64,000 bases of DNA, taken from positions 32,688 to 96,687 of the forward strand of contig NZ_FMTT01000019.1 in the NCBI RefSeq assembly GCF_900100345.1, read 5' to 3'. Positions 35,979 to 44,309 of the stretch are shown one piece after another. Source of the DNA: Paenibacillus tianmuensis. Its GTDB lineage: Bacteria > Bacillota > Bacilli > Paenibacillales > NBRC-103111. The position numbers and the translations under genes were made by a program. Each line of letters opens with the position of its first letter. Within the stretch, counting starts at the first letter, position 1. The notes under the pieces were generated by a model, which searched no databases, had not been told where the DNA came from, and saw nothing but the letters and a program-made list of their open reading frames with translations.

Positions 35979-36686
35979 ATGAACGTGCGGGAGCAGTTCG
36001 GAAATATCGATATTTATTTGTTCGACCAGCTGCTGAAAGGGAGAATCGCTCCCGGGATGCGGTTGCTCGATGCAGGATGCGGGAATGGACGCAATCTGGT
36101 CCATTTTCTGCGCGAAGGCTATGACCTGTGGGCCGTGGACCGGTCGGCCGAAGCGGTGAAAGCGGTCCGCGCTTTGGCTCGCGAGCTTGCGCCGGACGGA
36201 GAGCGCATTTCGCCGGAAGAGCGTTTTCGTGTGGAGCCGGTAGAGAAAATGAGCTTCGCCAACGATAAGTTTGACGTCGTCATCTCTTGTGCGGTGCTTC
36301 ATTTTGCCGAAAGCGAAACTCATTTTCAGCAGATGGTATCGGAGCTTTGGCGGGTGCTGAAGCCGGGGGGACTGTTGTTCGCGCGTCTCGCTTCGAGTGA
36401 AGGCCTGGAGGACCGCATCCGTCCGCTGGGCGGCGGCCGGCACGTGCTGCCGGACGGCAGTGAGCGGTTTCTGGCCGACTCGGGGCTGCTGGAGCGCACG
36501 GCGGAAAAGCATCATGCTTTACAGGTGGAGCCGCTGAAGACGGTGAACGTGGAGAACCTGCGGTGCATGACGACCTGGTGCTTGAAAAAGCCGCATATTT
36601 TATTTTTCGATCCGATCGAAGAACGGTCGGAAGAACGATTGCTGGAGGGGACCGGCGAAACGGACGAAACAGGAACGGGAGGATGA
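35979..36686 (+). CDS. Class I SAM-dependent methyltransferase
   Basis: A 235-residue soluble enzyme. Motif I is LLDAGCGNGRNLVHF near residue 33, followed by the acidic strand end AVDRS near residue 55, FDVVISCAVLHF near residue 103 and the post-motif LKPGGLLFARL near residue 135. That is the TehB/UbiE-like methyltransferase fold that binds S-adenosylmethionine. The acceptor is unknown. ATG 35979 is preferred over TTG 35955 because GAGTGAAG lies upstream at suitable spacing. It is followed after five bases by the nitrilase-family gene. Confidence 0.87.
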   Translation: MNVREQFGNIDIYLFDQLLKGRIAPGMRLLDAGCGNGRNLVHFLREGYDLWAVDRSAEAVKAVRALARELAPDGERISPEERFRVEPVEKMSFANDKFDVVISCAVLHFAESETHFQQMVSELWRVLKPGGLLFARLASSEGLEDRIRPLGGGRHVLPDGSERFLADSGLLERTAEKHHALQVEPLKTVNVENLRCMTTWCLKKPHILFFDPIEERSEERLLEGTGETDETGTGG

Positions 36687-36691
36687 CATAA

Positions 36692-37555
36692 ATGAAGCTG
36701 AGAGTTTCAGCGGTACAATACCATTTGCATACGATTGGCAGCTTTCAACAATTTGCTGCGCAGGTGACGAGCTATGTCAGGACGGCGGAGGAGTTCGAAT
36801 CGGACTTCGTGCTGTTCCCAGAGCTGTTCACGACCCAGCTCATGTCCATAGGCCGGGGAGACGGGAGCGGCGAAGCGCTCCAGATCGGGGAGCTGCCGCA
36901 ATATACGCGGCAGTATAAGGAGCTGTTCCAAGGCCTGGCCCGCGAAACCGGCATGCACTTGATCGGAGGAACGCACATTATTGAAGAAAACGGCAGGTTA
37001 TACAATACGGCGTTTTTGTTCTATCCGGACGGCCGGGTGGCCGAACAGCGCAAGCTGCACATTACCCCGTGGGAAGTAAAAGGATGGAACATGGCAGCGG
37101 GCGATGCACTTCAAATATTCGACACGGATAAAGGACGGATCGCAATTCTCGTTTGCTATGATATGGAGTTTCCGGAGATCGTCCGGATGGCCCGGGCGCG
37201 CGGGGCGGACGTTATTTTCTGCCCGTCGTGTACGGATGACCGGCACGCTTTCCACCGGGTACGCTATACATGCCATGCCCGGACGATTGAGAATCAAATT
37301 TACGTCGTGGCGACCGGTACGGTCGGTTCGCTGCCGACGGTCGATTTTATGCGAGGCAATTTCGGGCAGGCTGCGATCATTACGCCGAACGATGTGCCGT
37401 TCCCACCGGGCGGTTTGATGACGGCCGGGGAAATCAACGACGATATGATCATTACTGGGGATTTGGACCTTGCGCTGCTGTACGAGGTGCGGGAAAAGGG
37501 CTCCGTTACGACCTGGAGAGACCGGCGCACCGATCTGTATCCGGATTGGAAGTAA
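36692..37555 (+). CDS. Nitrilase-superfamily carbon-nitrogen hydrolase
   Basis: A 287-residue cytoplasmic amidase-like enzyme. The Glu-Lys-Cys triad is visible: Glu in LFPELFT near residue 44, Lys in RKLHITPWE near residue 120 and Cys in ILVCYDMEFPE near residue 154, with Glu in the last motif also conserved. It closely resembles the hydrolase half of Bacillus YhcX, and the next gene encodes the GNAT half as a separate protein. The substrate is an amide or carbamate not predictable from sequence. GGGAGG precedes ATG 36692 by nine bases. Confidence 0.88.
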   Translation: MKLRVSAVQYHLHTIGSFQQFAAQVTSYVRTAEEFESDFVLFPELFTTQLMSIGRGDGSGEALQIGELPQYTRQYKELFQGLARETGMHLIGGTHIIEENGRLYNTAFLFYPDGRVAEQRKLHITPWEVKGWNMAAGDALQIFDTDKGRIAILVCYDMEFPEIVRMARARGADVIFCPSCTDDRHAFHRVRYTCHARTIENQIYVVATGTVGSLPTVDFMRGNFGQAAIITPNDVPFPPGGLMTAGEINDDMIITGDLDLALLYEVREKGSVTTWRDRRTDLYPDWK

Positions 37556-37567
37556 GGGGGAACGGCT

Positions 37568-38260
37568 GTGGGCTCGTACTGGAAAGACATGTACGTATTC
37601 GACGGAGACCGTCCCGTTAAGGCGACGATCCGCTCTTACACCGAACGGGACTTCGCCGGCTTGATTCGGATTCAGCAGGAAAGCTTTCCGCCGCCGTTTC
37701 CTTCGGAGCTGTGGTGGAATGAGGAGCAGCTCAGGAATCACGTCGAGCGGTTTCCCGAAGGTGCGCTCTGTGTGGAGATCGGCGGCGAACTGGCCGCATC
37801 GGTGACGGGTTTGCGGGTCGATTTCGATCCCGCGCATGCCGATCATACATGGGAGGAGATTACCGACGGAGGGTATATCCGCAGCCATAACCCGTCCGGC
37901 AACACGCTGTATATCGTGGACATATGCGCGCGTCCGGCTTACCGGAAGCTCGGCCTCGGCAAATGGCTGATGCTCTCCATGTACGAGGTGGTCGTCGAGC
38001 TGAAGCTGGAGCGGCTGCTCGGCGGCGGCCGGCTGCCCGGGTATCACCGGGTAGCCGGGGAGATGACTGCCGAAGACTACGTGCGAAGCGTGCTGGATGG
38101 AGAGCGGAAAGACCCGGTGCTGACGTTCCTTCTGCGGTGCGGCCGAACGCCGGTGAAATTGGTTTCCAATTATTTGGAGGATGAAGAATCCCTGAATTAC
38201 GCGATGCTGATGGAGTGGCGTAATCCGTTTCTCACCGCGAAGCGGCAAGAAACGGTCTGA
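37568..38260 (+). CDS. GNAT N-acetyltransferase, YhcX acetyltransferase half
   Basis: A 230-residue acetyltransferase starting at GTG 37568 after AAGGGGGAA. The acyl-CoA binding motif A is YIVDICARPAYRKLGLGKWLM near residues 115-135, with the R-x2-G-x-G turn. Residues 145-165 (GGGRLPGYH) and the extended C-terminus also occur in the YhcX type. In Bacillus this domain and a nitrilase are fused in one protein; here they are two genes 12 bp apart, in reversed order. The protein substrate or amine acceptor is unknown, but the two should act on a common compound. Confidence 0.83.
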   Translation: MGSYWKDMYVFDGDRPVKATIRSYTERDFAGLIRIQQESFPPPFPSELWWNEEQLRNHVERFPEGALCVEIGGELAASVTGLRVDFDPAHADHTWEEITDGGYIRSHNPSGNTLYIVDICARPAYRKLGLGKWLMLSMYEVVVELKLERLLGGGRLPGYHRVAGEMTAEDYVRSVLDGERKDPVLTFLLRCGRTPVKLVSNYLEDEESLNYAMLMEWRNPFLTAKRQETV

Positions 38261-38460
38261 CGGCGGGATGAAGTCGTTGGCCCGCTCAGCAGCCCGTGCA
38301 CGATAATCCAAGGCTCGCCAAGACCTTCTCGCACAAGCGCGGCAAGGTCTCCTTTGCGTTCGCGGTTCCAATGCTCAGGCTCCGCCGTGCCCGGATGTGT
38401 GAGCCGGTAGTCCAGATCAGTCGGCAGCAGCTCTGTAACCTTCAGCGGCTTCGCTCCCAT
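38197..38460 (-). CDS. Doubtful short gene or gene remnant
   Basis: An 87-codon minus-strand frame with plausible residues in its first 65 codons (LLPTDLDYRLTHPGTAEPEH, EPWIIVHGLLSG), overlapping the 3' end of the GNAT gene by 64 bases. TAGGAG lies about 12 bases upstream of ATG 38460. I recognise no family. It may be the tail of a gene whose front is lost. The rest of the gap (38461-38605) shows nothing clear apart from the sodC ribosome binding site. Confidence 0.25.
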   Translation of the reverse strand: MGAKPLKVTELLPTDLDYRLTHPGTAEPEHWNRERKGDLAALVREGLGEPWIIVHGLLSGPTTSSRRQTVSCRFAVRNGLRHSISIA

Positions 38461-38605
38461 CCGTCCGGTAAGCTCCTACGTCGATTTCATTCAATACGAG
38501 TCATGTCGCTCCTCGAACTGAACTAGCCTCAAGACGTTTATGGCCTCCGGTTTTGGTAAACAATGGTCTAATGTAGCTTGTGGAACGTTAAGGAGGGAGC
38601 AATCT

Positions 38606-39226
38606 TTGGGAACGCGATGGAAGACGGTGGCGATTTCCACGGTGTCGCTGCTTATGCTTAGCGGCTGTCAGCACGACCTGCGGGCTTGGTTCGGACAAAC
38701 AGAGAAGCCGCAGCACCGGCATGAGCCGAAGCAGTCGGAAGACAGCGCCGCCGTGATGGCGAATGAAGCGAAGGAAGCCGTTCAGGTGAACATCCTGGGT
38801 AAGCAGGGAACGACGATCGGAACGGCCAAGCTGACTCCGGCCGAATCGGGAGGCGGCGTACGGATTGAACTGGAAGCCGCTTCCTTGTCGCCGGGACCGC
38901 ACGGCTTCCACGTGCATGAGACCGGTAAATGCGAGGCGCCTGACTTTACTTCGGCCGGGGCGCACTTCAATCCCGAGGCCCGGAAACACGGCTTGAACAA
39001 TTCGGAAGGACCGCATACAGGCGACCTTCCGAATCTTGAAGCGGATCAACAAGGTAAGGTCAAGGCGGATTTCGTCGCCAAACAGCTGACGCTGGAGCCA
39101 GGGCAGCCGCATTCGCTGCGCAAGCCCGGCGGTACGGCGTTCGTCATTCACGAGAAGGCGGACGATTTTAGGACGGACCCTGCCGGCAATGCGGGCGGGC
39201 GCATCGGCTGCGGCGTGATCCGGTAA
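38606..39226 (+). CDS. sodC: Cu/Zn superoxide dismutase-like lipoprotein
   Basis: A 206-residue exported lipoprotein: hydrophobic core then LMLSGC, with the lipidated Cys near residue 20, followed by a His/Gln-rich linker. The SodC fold follows with metal ligands GFHVHETGKC, AHFNP, GPHTGDLPN and FVIHEKADD, so both copper and zinc ligands look present, and the Cys pair (GKC and GCGVIR) can form the structural disulfide. It would remove superoxide on the outer face of the membrane (YojM-like). The start is TTG 38606 because AAGGAGGGAG lies seven bases upstream; earlier frames lack one. Confidence 0.88.
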   Translation: MGTRWKTVAISTVSLLMLSGCQHDLRAWFGQTEKPQHRHEPKQSEDSAAVMANEAKEAVQVNILGKQGTTIGTAKLTPAESGGGVRIELEAASLSPGPHGFHVHETGKCEAPDFTSAGAHFNPEARKHGLNNSEGPHTGDLPNLEADQQGKVKADFVAKQLTLEPGQPHSLRKPGGTAFVIHEKADDFRTDPAGNAGGRIGCGVIR

Positions 39227-39234
39227 CCAAGCGG

Positions 39235-39272
39235 CGAATCGGCGGTGAAGTGTGCCGTCGATTCGTTTTTTT
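39235..39272. terminator. Terminator between sodC and dedA
   Basis: CGAATCGGCGG (39235-39245) pairs with CCGTCGATTCG (39255-39265), allowing a G-U pair, followed by eight T residues. Confidence 0.75.
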
Positions 39273-39277
39273 TGCAT

Positions 39278-39889
39278 TCATGCTTTATTGCGTGCGCGTT
39301 TAAACCACCGAAACAAGAGAAAGACTACCGCGGCGCAGCCCAATACGACAAAGAACACCTTCAAATTTCGTTCGATAAGCATAAACATTTGCTCCCACTG
39401 CTCACCAAAAGCATATCCTACCAAAAAAAACGAAGTGACCCATAACGTGGTGCCGGTATAGGCATAGATGATAACATTACGATAAGGGACGCGGATGATG
39501 CCGATAAAATACCCGAGGAATTGCCGGATGCCGGGAATGAAAAAGGCGATAAGCAGCAGCTTGTCCCCGTACTTGTCGTAGTAACGGCGCGTCTTCTCTA
39601 TTATGGTCGGTTTTAGGGACAGCCATTTGCCGAACCGTTCGATCAGCGGCATGCCGACCTTGTACCCGATCCAATAAGTCACGGTCACGCCAATGAGCGC
39701 TCCCGTCAGCGCAGCAGCAAAGGCCGGGAGCGAAGTGAGCACGCCTTTGAACGACAAATAACCGGTATAGGCCAAGGTGCTGTTTCCCGGAGGAATCGGC
39801 AGTGCAATAAAATCCAACGGTATACCGATCAGTAATACGAAATATCCGTACTGCTCAAACAATTGCTGGACGACATGCAATAGGTTCAT
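39278..39889 (-). CDS. DedA-family membrane protein
   Basis: A 203-residue membrane protein with about five hydrophobic segments, two of them re-entrant. DedA landmarks are present: the acidic/Pro loop IALPIPPGN near residue 31, GALIGVTVTYWIGYKVG near residue 63, and FIPGIRQFLGYFIGI near residue 117. DedA proteins help flip undecaprenyl phosphate or phospholipids and support membrane homeostasis. The start ATG 39889 follows AAGGGGAG. It converges on sodC. Confidence 0.88.
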   Translation of the reverse strand: MNLLHVVQQLFEQYGYFVLLIGIPLDFIALPIPPGNSTLAYTGYLSFKGVLTSLPAFAAALTGALIGVTVTYWIGYKVGMPLIERFGKWLSLKPTIIEKTRRYYDKYGDKLLLIAFFIPGIRQFLGYFIGIIRVPYRNVIIYAYTGTTLWVTSFFLVGYAFGEQWEQMFMLIERNLKVFFVVLGCAAVVFLLFRWFKRARNKA

Positions 39890-40030
39890 CTCTATCTCCC
39901 CTTATCTCTGTACTCCTTTTATCATAGTAGATTTTCCAAGCAAAATACAATTCAGAAGGATTTCTGAAAGGTTGATCATACCAAGGGGACTCGGCTGGCG
40001 GTGGGAACCAGGTTCGAACTTTTTGCCTCT

Positions 40031-40058
40031 ATGACAGGGGGCGGGCTTGTAGTATACT
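40031..40058 (+). promoter_or_regulatory. Sigma-A promoter of DUF3900 gene
   Basis: ATGACA (40031-40036), a 16-bp spacer and TATACT (40053-40058), 54 bp upstream of the ATG. Confidence 0.6.
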
Positions 40059-40111
40059 AAAATTCGGCCTTTTCACGGCTTGATCCAGATACGACAGAAA
40101 GGACGCTCAAG

Positions 40112-41200
40112 ATGAGATTTGACGTGGACTATATTTCGTTTTTTGTCATTCAAGTGGACGGGGAAGACGGAACGCCGGGCAAGCGCAGCAAGCACTATGT
40201 CACTATGGATGGTGACGATTACGCGGCGTGCGAGCTGAGCGGATTTCTGGACGGCGAGTTCGCCAAGACGGCGAAGCGCAAGGCCGAACGTCATGCCAAG
40301 GCCGAACAGGTGCCGACCAAAATCGGTCGTTTCGCGGTCGAGCCCGGGTACGACCTGGACAGCAACCCGAATTACAACTTGTTCGTCCGATTGCGCGCCG
40401 CCGAGACGCTTGAGCATTTCAAGGGCCATGCGGACGAGCTGGTCACGACCTACATGGATGCCAGCGCGATTCGCGGCGGGGCCATGTTTATCGTGCGCGC
40501 AAGGCTCAGTCAATACTCTGACGAGCCGTTCTTGTTCGTGTTCAAATGCGACTTCGAGCAAAAGATCGCGCGCATTACGGACGAGCGGAGTCTGCTCAAT
40601 AAAGTCGAGATGGCGATCAACGCCAAAAATATGAAGTCGATCATGTATCCCTATATGCCGGAACCGGGGATGACGGAGCTGTGGGAGCTGAAAATCCACC
40701 AGTCGTCGCATGCCCGGTATTTCGAGGATTTTTTGAAATACGTCGAATATGAAAAGTCCGTGCCCGAGCTGATGAATGAGCAGGTATTCGGCTTCGTGCA
40801 ACAGTACGTCGAGGAGGTATTCGAAGACCAGCCGGAGGCCAAGGAGCGGGAGCTTGAGGCGATGGAGCTGTGGGCATGCGGCGAACAGCGCGAATTGCAA
40901 GAGAAGTGGGAGCAGTCGCAGGTGATGGAAGCGACGTCCGTCATGGTCGAGCAAAAGCCCGACCTCGAAATGAAGCTCAAGCTCGGCAACATGTCCGTTC
41001 GCGCCTTGCTGGCCGATTTCGGCGACCGGCTGCATATCGCCAAGCTTGGCGACCGGTACGTCGTTGTGCTGGAGGGTGATTTGCAATTCGACCGGGGGAT
41101 TTCGCCGGTGGAGCTGCTGGCTCCGGAACCGCTGGAGTCGCTGATGGAGCGGCTCCAGCGGAAAGCGGCGGAGGAAGAACGCGAAGGGATTTATACGTAA
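40112..41200 (+). CDS. DUF3900-like protein
   Basis: A 362-residue soluble acidic protein. The N-terminus (FDVDYISFFVIQVDGEDG) and the segments FVFKCDFEQKIA and MKSIMYPYMPEPG resemble the DUF3900 family of Bacillales; no function is known. The middle (about residues 230-300) is a Glu/Gln-rich helix. The end (residues 300-330) forms strands with LHIAKLGDRYVVVLEGD. AGAAAGGACG lies upstream of ATG 40112. The gene has its own promoter and terminator, so it is monocistronic. Confidence 0.7.
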   Translation: MRFDVDYISFFVIQVDGEDGTPGKRSKHYVTMDGDDYAACELSGFLDGEFAKTAKRKAERHAKAEQVPTKIGRFAVEPGYDLDSNPNYNLFVRLRAAETLEHFKGHADELVTTYMDASAIRGGAMFIVRARLSQYSDEPFLFVFKCDFEQKIARITDERSLLNKVEMAINAKNMKSIMYPYMPEPGMTELWELKIHQSSHARYFEDFLKYVEYEKSVPELMNEQVFGFVQQYVEEVFEDQPEAKERELEAMELWACGEQRELQEKWEQSQVMEATSVMVEQKPDLEMKLKLGNMSVRALLADFGDRLHIAKLGDRYVVVLEGDLQFDRGISPVELLAPEPLESLMERLQRKAAEEEREGIYT

Positions 41201-41275
41201 ACGAAAGGGCTTTGCGCAGGCCGTTCCGTGGCAAGATAAGCTTGGACCAAAGGGTAGAAAGAAGCATGAACCAGG

Positions 41276-41309
41276 GCTGACGCGGTCACGAACCGGCGTC
41301 AGCTTTTTT
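41276..41309 (+). terminator. Terminator of DUF3900 gene
   Basis: GCTGACGC (41276-41283) pairs with GCGTCAGC (41296-41303), extended by GGT/ACC, followed by six T residues. Confidence 0.85.
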
Positions 41310-41376
41310 AACGAGCTTGGTCACATGTTAATGTGCCGCGCTTCATTGCAAGCGGTCCGCAACCATAGAAAAACGA

Positions 41377-41406
41377 TTGACTTCATGCTGGAATCGATGG
41401 TAATAT
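41377..41406 (+). promoter_or_regulatory. Sigma-A promoter of the opp operon
   Basis: TTGACT (41377-41382), an 18-bp spacer and TAATAT (41401-41406) preceded by TGG. It leaves an untranslated leader of about 200 nt. Confidence 0.65.
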
Positions 41407-41426
41407 CTTCATTACTAACACGGAGG

Positions 41427-41512
41427 TAATAAAAGAACGAAATGTAATCGCTTAACTAATCGTTTTGTGAGGTTTACTTATCTAGAAATGCGGTTTTCCT
41501 ATTCTTTTATTA
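41427..41512 (+). promoter_or_regulatory. Long inverted-repeat leader of the opp operon
   Basis: TAATAAAAGAA (41427-41437) and TTCTTTTATTA (41502-41512) are perfect 11-bp inverted repeats enclosing 64 nt, within which TAATCG occurs twice around CTTAAC. The first arm is preceded by CGGAGG. The leader runs from about 41413 to 41616, AT-rich, with no reading frame of note. It could be a regulatory RNA or stabilising structure; no known riboswitch is recognised. Confidence 0.4.
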
Positions 41513-41616
41513 ACGACAGTGGAGAAAATAAAAAGAAAGGAGCGGGCATAGGTCAATTTTAGTTTGGAAGCGCGAACAGGAAAAATGTTCAAAGAATCAA
41601 TCCGGAGGCGTGTTGC

Positions 41617-43269
41617 ATGAAAAAATGGACTTTTTGTTTTGTTAGCTTATTGTTAATGTTCAGTATGGTTTTGTCCGGCTGCAATTTTACCGGCGAAGCT
41701 CCCCAAGGCGCGGAATCGCCAAGCGGCCAAGCCGCCTCGAAGGATGGGGATCAAACGACCGGCGGGAAAGCAATCACCTTGTCCGTGGAAACGGAAATTA
41801 CGGATTTGAACCAGTTTTCCGCATCCGACAATGTTTCCTTCACCATCCTGAACAATGTTAGCGAAGGGCTGTACCGTCTGGACCAGAAAAACGTGCCGCA
41901 GCCGGCGATGGCCAAAGGAGTAGATATTTCCAAAGACGGATTAACGTACACCTTTACCCTGCGCGATGGCCTGAAATGGAGCAACGGCAGCCCGGTGACG
42001 GCGGCGGATTTCAAATTTGCGTGGCTCGGCTCGATGAAGCCGGAAACGTCGCTTAGCGGGTATGCCTTTATTTTGACAGATTATATTGAAGGCGGGGCGG
42101 AGTACGCCGAAGGCAAAGCGGCCGATGTTTCCGGCATTGCGGTGAAGGATGACAAGACGCTCGCGGTCAAGCTGAAAAATCCGACGCCCTTTTTCCTCCG
42201 TTTAGTATCCTTTATTCCATATTATCCGTTGAATGAAAAATTCGTGAAGGAAAAAGGAAAAGACTTCGCGCTGAAACCGGAAAATATGCTGTACAACGGG
42301 CCTTTCGTGCTGACCCAGTTCGACCCGGCCGGCGGTGCGCTATTGGAGAAAAACCCGAACTACTGGGACAACGGCTCGGTGAGGCTGGATAAAGTCAATA
42401 TTAAAGTGGTGAAAGAAATGAACACCGCCTTGAATTTGTTTAAGGTCGGGGAGCTGGATCGGGTGAATCTGTCATCCGCCGATGTGAGCGCTAACAAAAC
42501 GAGTCCCGAATTCGGCTCCGACATCGAATTTGCGACGACCTACCTGCAATTTAATTTGAAGGCGGGCGACGTATCCAATTCGAACATCCGGAAAGCGCTT
42601 CAATTGGCTTACGACAGCAAGGTGCTGGAGCAGCTTTTGAATAACGGGTCGAAGGGAGCCGTGGGATTGATCCCCGATCTTATGAACGGCGCAGGCGGCA
42701 AATCGTTCCGCGACATGCAGGGAAAGGTGACTGCGCCTGACGCAGCCAAGGCCAAGGAGCTGTGGGCTCAAGGAGTGAAGGAGCTCGGTCACGCGCCGAA
42801 AATCAAGCTGCTCGTCTTGGATGACACGGTGAATAAAGATGTCGGCACGTTCCTGCAAAGCGAATTCAAGAAAAATCTCGGAGCGGAGATCGAGATCGAG
42901 TCGATGCCGAAGAAGGCCCGCAACAAGCTGATGGACGACAGCAGCTATCAGATGGCCGTCACCGCTTGGGGAGCCGATTACGACGATGCCATGACGTATC
43001 TGGATCTCTGGATCAACCACACGCCTTACCGCGGGAATTACAACAATCCGAAGTACGACCGTCTGATTGCGGAAGCGAAGAAGGAAGCCGACGAAGCGAA
43101 GCGCGCGGAAATGCTGCTGCAGGCGGAGAAATTGCTGGTCGGCGAGGACGCTGTCGTGGCGCCGTTATTTTATAAAGGCTACGCCTTCCTCCAGAAAAAA
43201 AATATCGAGGGACTTGTTTATCACCCCTACGGCGCGTCGTGGGATTTCAAATACGCGGCCAAAAAATAA
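41617..43269 (+). CDS. oppA: Peptide ABC transporter substrate-binding lipoprotein OppA
   Basis: A 550-residue lipoprotein: a signal peptide with MVLSGCNF gives lipidated Cys near residue 22, then a Gly/Ser/Gln-rich linker. The mature protein is the SBP_bac_5 (cluster C) type, with VSEGLYRLD, YTFTLRDGLKWSNGSPVTA near residue 115, and the C-terminal DLWINHTPYRGNYNN region. It captures peptides outside the cell for the OppBCD transporter encoded next. AATCCGGAGG lies upstream of ATG 41617. It has a long leader and is followed by a stem-loop, as is common for highly expressed binding proteins. Confidence 0.92.
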   Translation: MKKWTFCFVSLLLMFSMVLSGCNFTGEAPQGAESPSGQAASKDGDQTTGGKAITLSVETEITDLNQFSASDNVSFTILNNVSEGLYRLDQKNVPQPAMAKGVDISKDGLTYTFTLRDGLKWSNGSPVTAADFKFAWLGSMKPETSLSGYAFILTDYIEGGAEYAEGKAADVSGIAVKDDKTLAVKLKNPTPFFLRLVSFIPYYPLNEKFVKEKGKDFALKPENMLYNGPFVLTQFDPAGGALLEKNPNYWDNGSVRLDKVNIKVVKEMNTALNLFKVGELDRVNLSSADVSANKTSPEFGSDIEFATTYLQFNLKAGDVSNSNIRKALQLAYDSKVLEQLLNNGSKGAVGLIPDLMNGAGGKSFRDMQGKVTAPDAAKAKELWAQGVKELGHAPKIKLLVLDDTVNKDVGTFLQSEFKKNLGAEIEIESMPKKARNKLMDDSSYQMAVTAWGADYDDAMTYLDLWINHTPYRGNYNNPKYDRLIAEAKKEADEAKRAEMLLQAEKLLVGEDAVVAPLFYKGYAFLQKKNIEGLVYHPYGASWDFKYAAKK

Positions 43270-43287
43270 CGTTGAATCATGAGGATT

Positions 43288-43318
43288 AGGAGAGAAAGTG
43301 GGTTCTTTCTCTCCTTTA
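43288..43318 (+). terminator. Attenuating stem-loop between oppA and oppB
   Basis: AGGAGAGAAAG (43288-43298) and CTTTCTCTCCT (43305-43315) form a perfect 11-bp stem with a 6-nt loop and a short T-rich tail. It probably lets most transcripts stop after oppA or protects the oppA mRNA. Confidence 0.7.
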
Positions 43319-43371
43319 CTGTAGGCCGACGTGGCGTGAAGGTGTGAAGAACGGTACAAAGAGGTGCAGGA

Positions 43372-44307
43372 ATGAAAAAATATATCGCCATTCGGGCTGT
43401 GTACATCTTGATCACGCTGTGGATCATTGCGACGCTGACGTTTTTTCTCATGAAGCAGCTGCCGGGGTCGCCGTTTGACGAAGAAAAATTGGCTTTGCTG
43501 CCGGCTGCGGCGAAAGCGGAGATCTATGCCAAATACAGCCTGGATCAGCCGGTGTGGAAGCAATATGTGCATTATATGGGTAATTTGGCGCGGGCCGACT
43601 TGGGCACTTCCTTTTTTTATAAAGGCCGGCCGGTGCTGGACATTATTTTGAACCGACTTGTTCCGTCCGCGCTTATCGGCGTCCAGGCGATTGTGCTCGG
43701 CGTTGCGCTCGGTCTGATCCTCGGAGTGGTCGCAGCGCTCCGCCATAATACGGTGTGGGATGCGTTCGCGATGTTCATTGCGGTGATCGGCGTGTCGATT
43801 CCCAACTTCGTCTTTGCCGCATTGCTGCAATATTATGTCGGGATGAAGTGGGGACTGCTGCCGGTCGCTTTTTGGAAAAGCTACTCCAGCTCCGTCATGC
43901 CCTCCATTGCGTTATCGCTGATCGTCATCGCGCTGATCGCCCGGTTTATCCGCAACGAAATGCTGGAAGTGCTGCAGCAGGACTATATCGTGCTGGCGAA
44001 AGCCAAAGGGCTTAGCCCGTTCGCCATCGTATGGAAGCATGCGATCCGCAATGCGCTGATTCCCGTCATTACGATTCTGGGTCCCATTACCGTGAACATT
44101 CTGACCGGCTCGCTGGTCATTGAAAGCATATTTAGCGTGCCGGGGATCGGCAGTCTGTTTGTCGATGCCATCAAAATGAACGATTATACCACGATTATGG
44201 GTGTGACGATTTTTTACAGCGCGTTTTTTGTGCTGATTGTGCTGATCGTCGATCTGCTGTACCGGGTCATTGACCCGAGAATCCGTCTGGCGGGAGGGGA
44301 GAAGTGA
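43372..44307 (+). CDS. oppB: Peptide ABC transporter permease OppB
   Basis: A 311-residue membrane protein with six predicted helices. The N-terminal helix and periplasmic-type loop have MKQLPGSPFDEEKLA, typical of OppB/DppB. The EAA loop that contacts the ATPase lies near residue 205-235 (LAKAKGLSPFAIVWKHAIRN). AGAGGTGCAGG precedes ATG 43372. It forms the channel with OppC, whose start is two bases after its stop. It is the second gene of the operon, after an attenuator. Confidence 0.92.
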   Translation: MKKYIAIRAVYILITLWIIATLTFFLMKQLPGSPFDEEKLALLPAAAKAEIYAKYSLDQPVWKQYVHYMGNLARADLGTSFFYKGRPVLDIILNRLVPSALIGVQAIVLGVALGLILGVVAALRHNTVWDAFAMFIAVIGVSIPNFVFAALLQYYVGMKWGLLPVAFWKSYSSSVMPSIALSLIVIALIARFIRNEMLEVLQQDYIVLAKAKGLSPFAIVWKHAIRNALIPVITILGPITVNILTGSLVIESIFSVPGIGSLFVDAIKMNDYTTIMGVTIFYSAFFVLIVLIVDLLYRVIDPRIRLAGGEK

Positions 44308-44309
44308 CT

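Noticed and set aside
36998..38371. 457-codon antisense frame across the nitrilase and GNAT genes
   Set aside because: It spans two clearly coding genes on the other strand and reads as Arg/His/Pro-rich noise.
43269..43371. Separate small gene between oppA and oppB
   Set aside because: The gap holds only the stem-loop and the oppB ribosome binding site.
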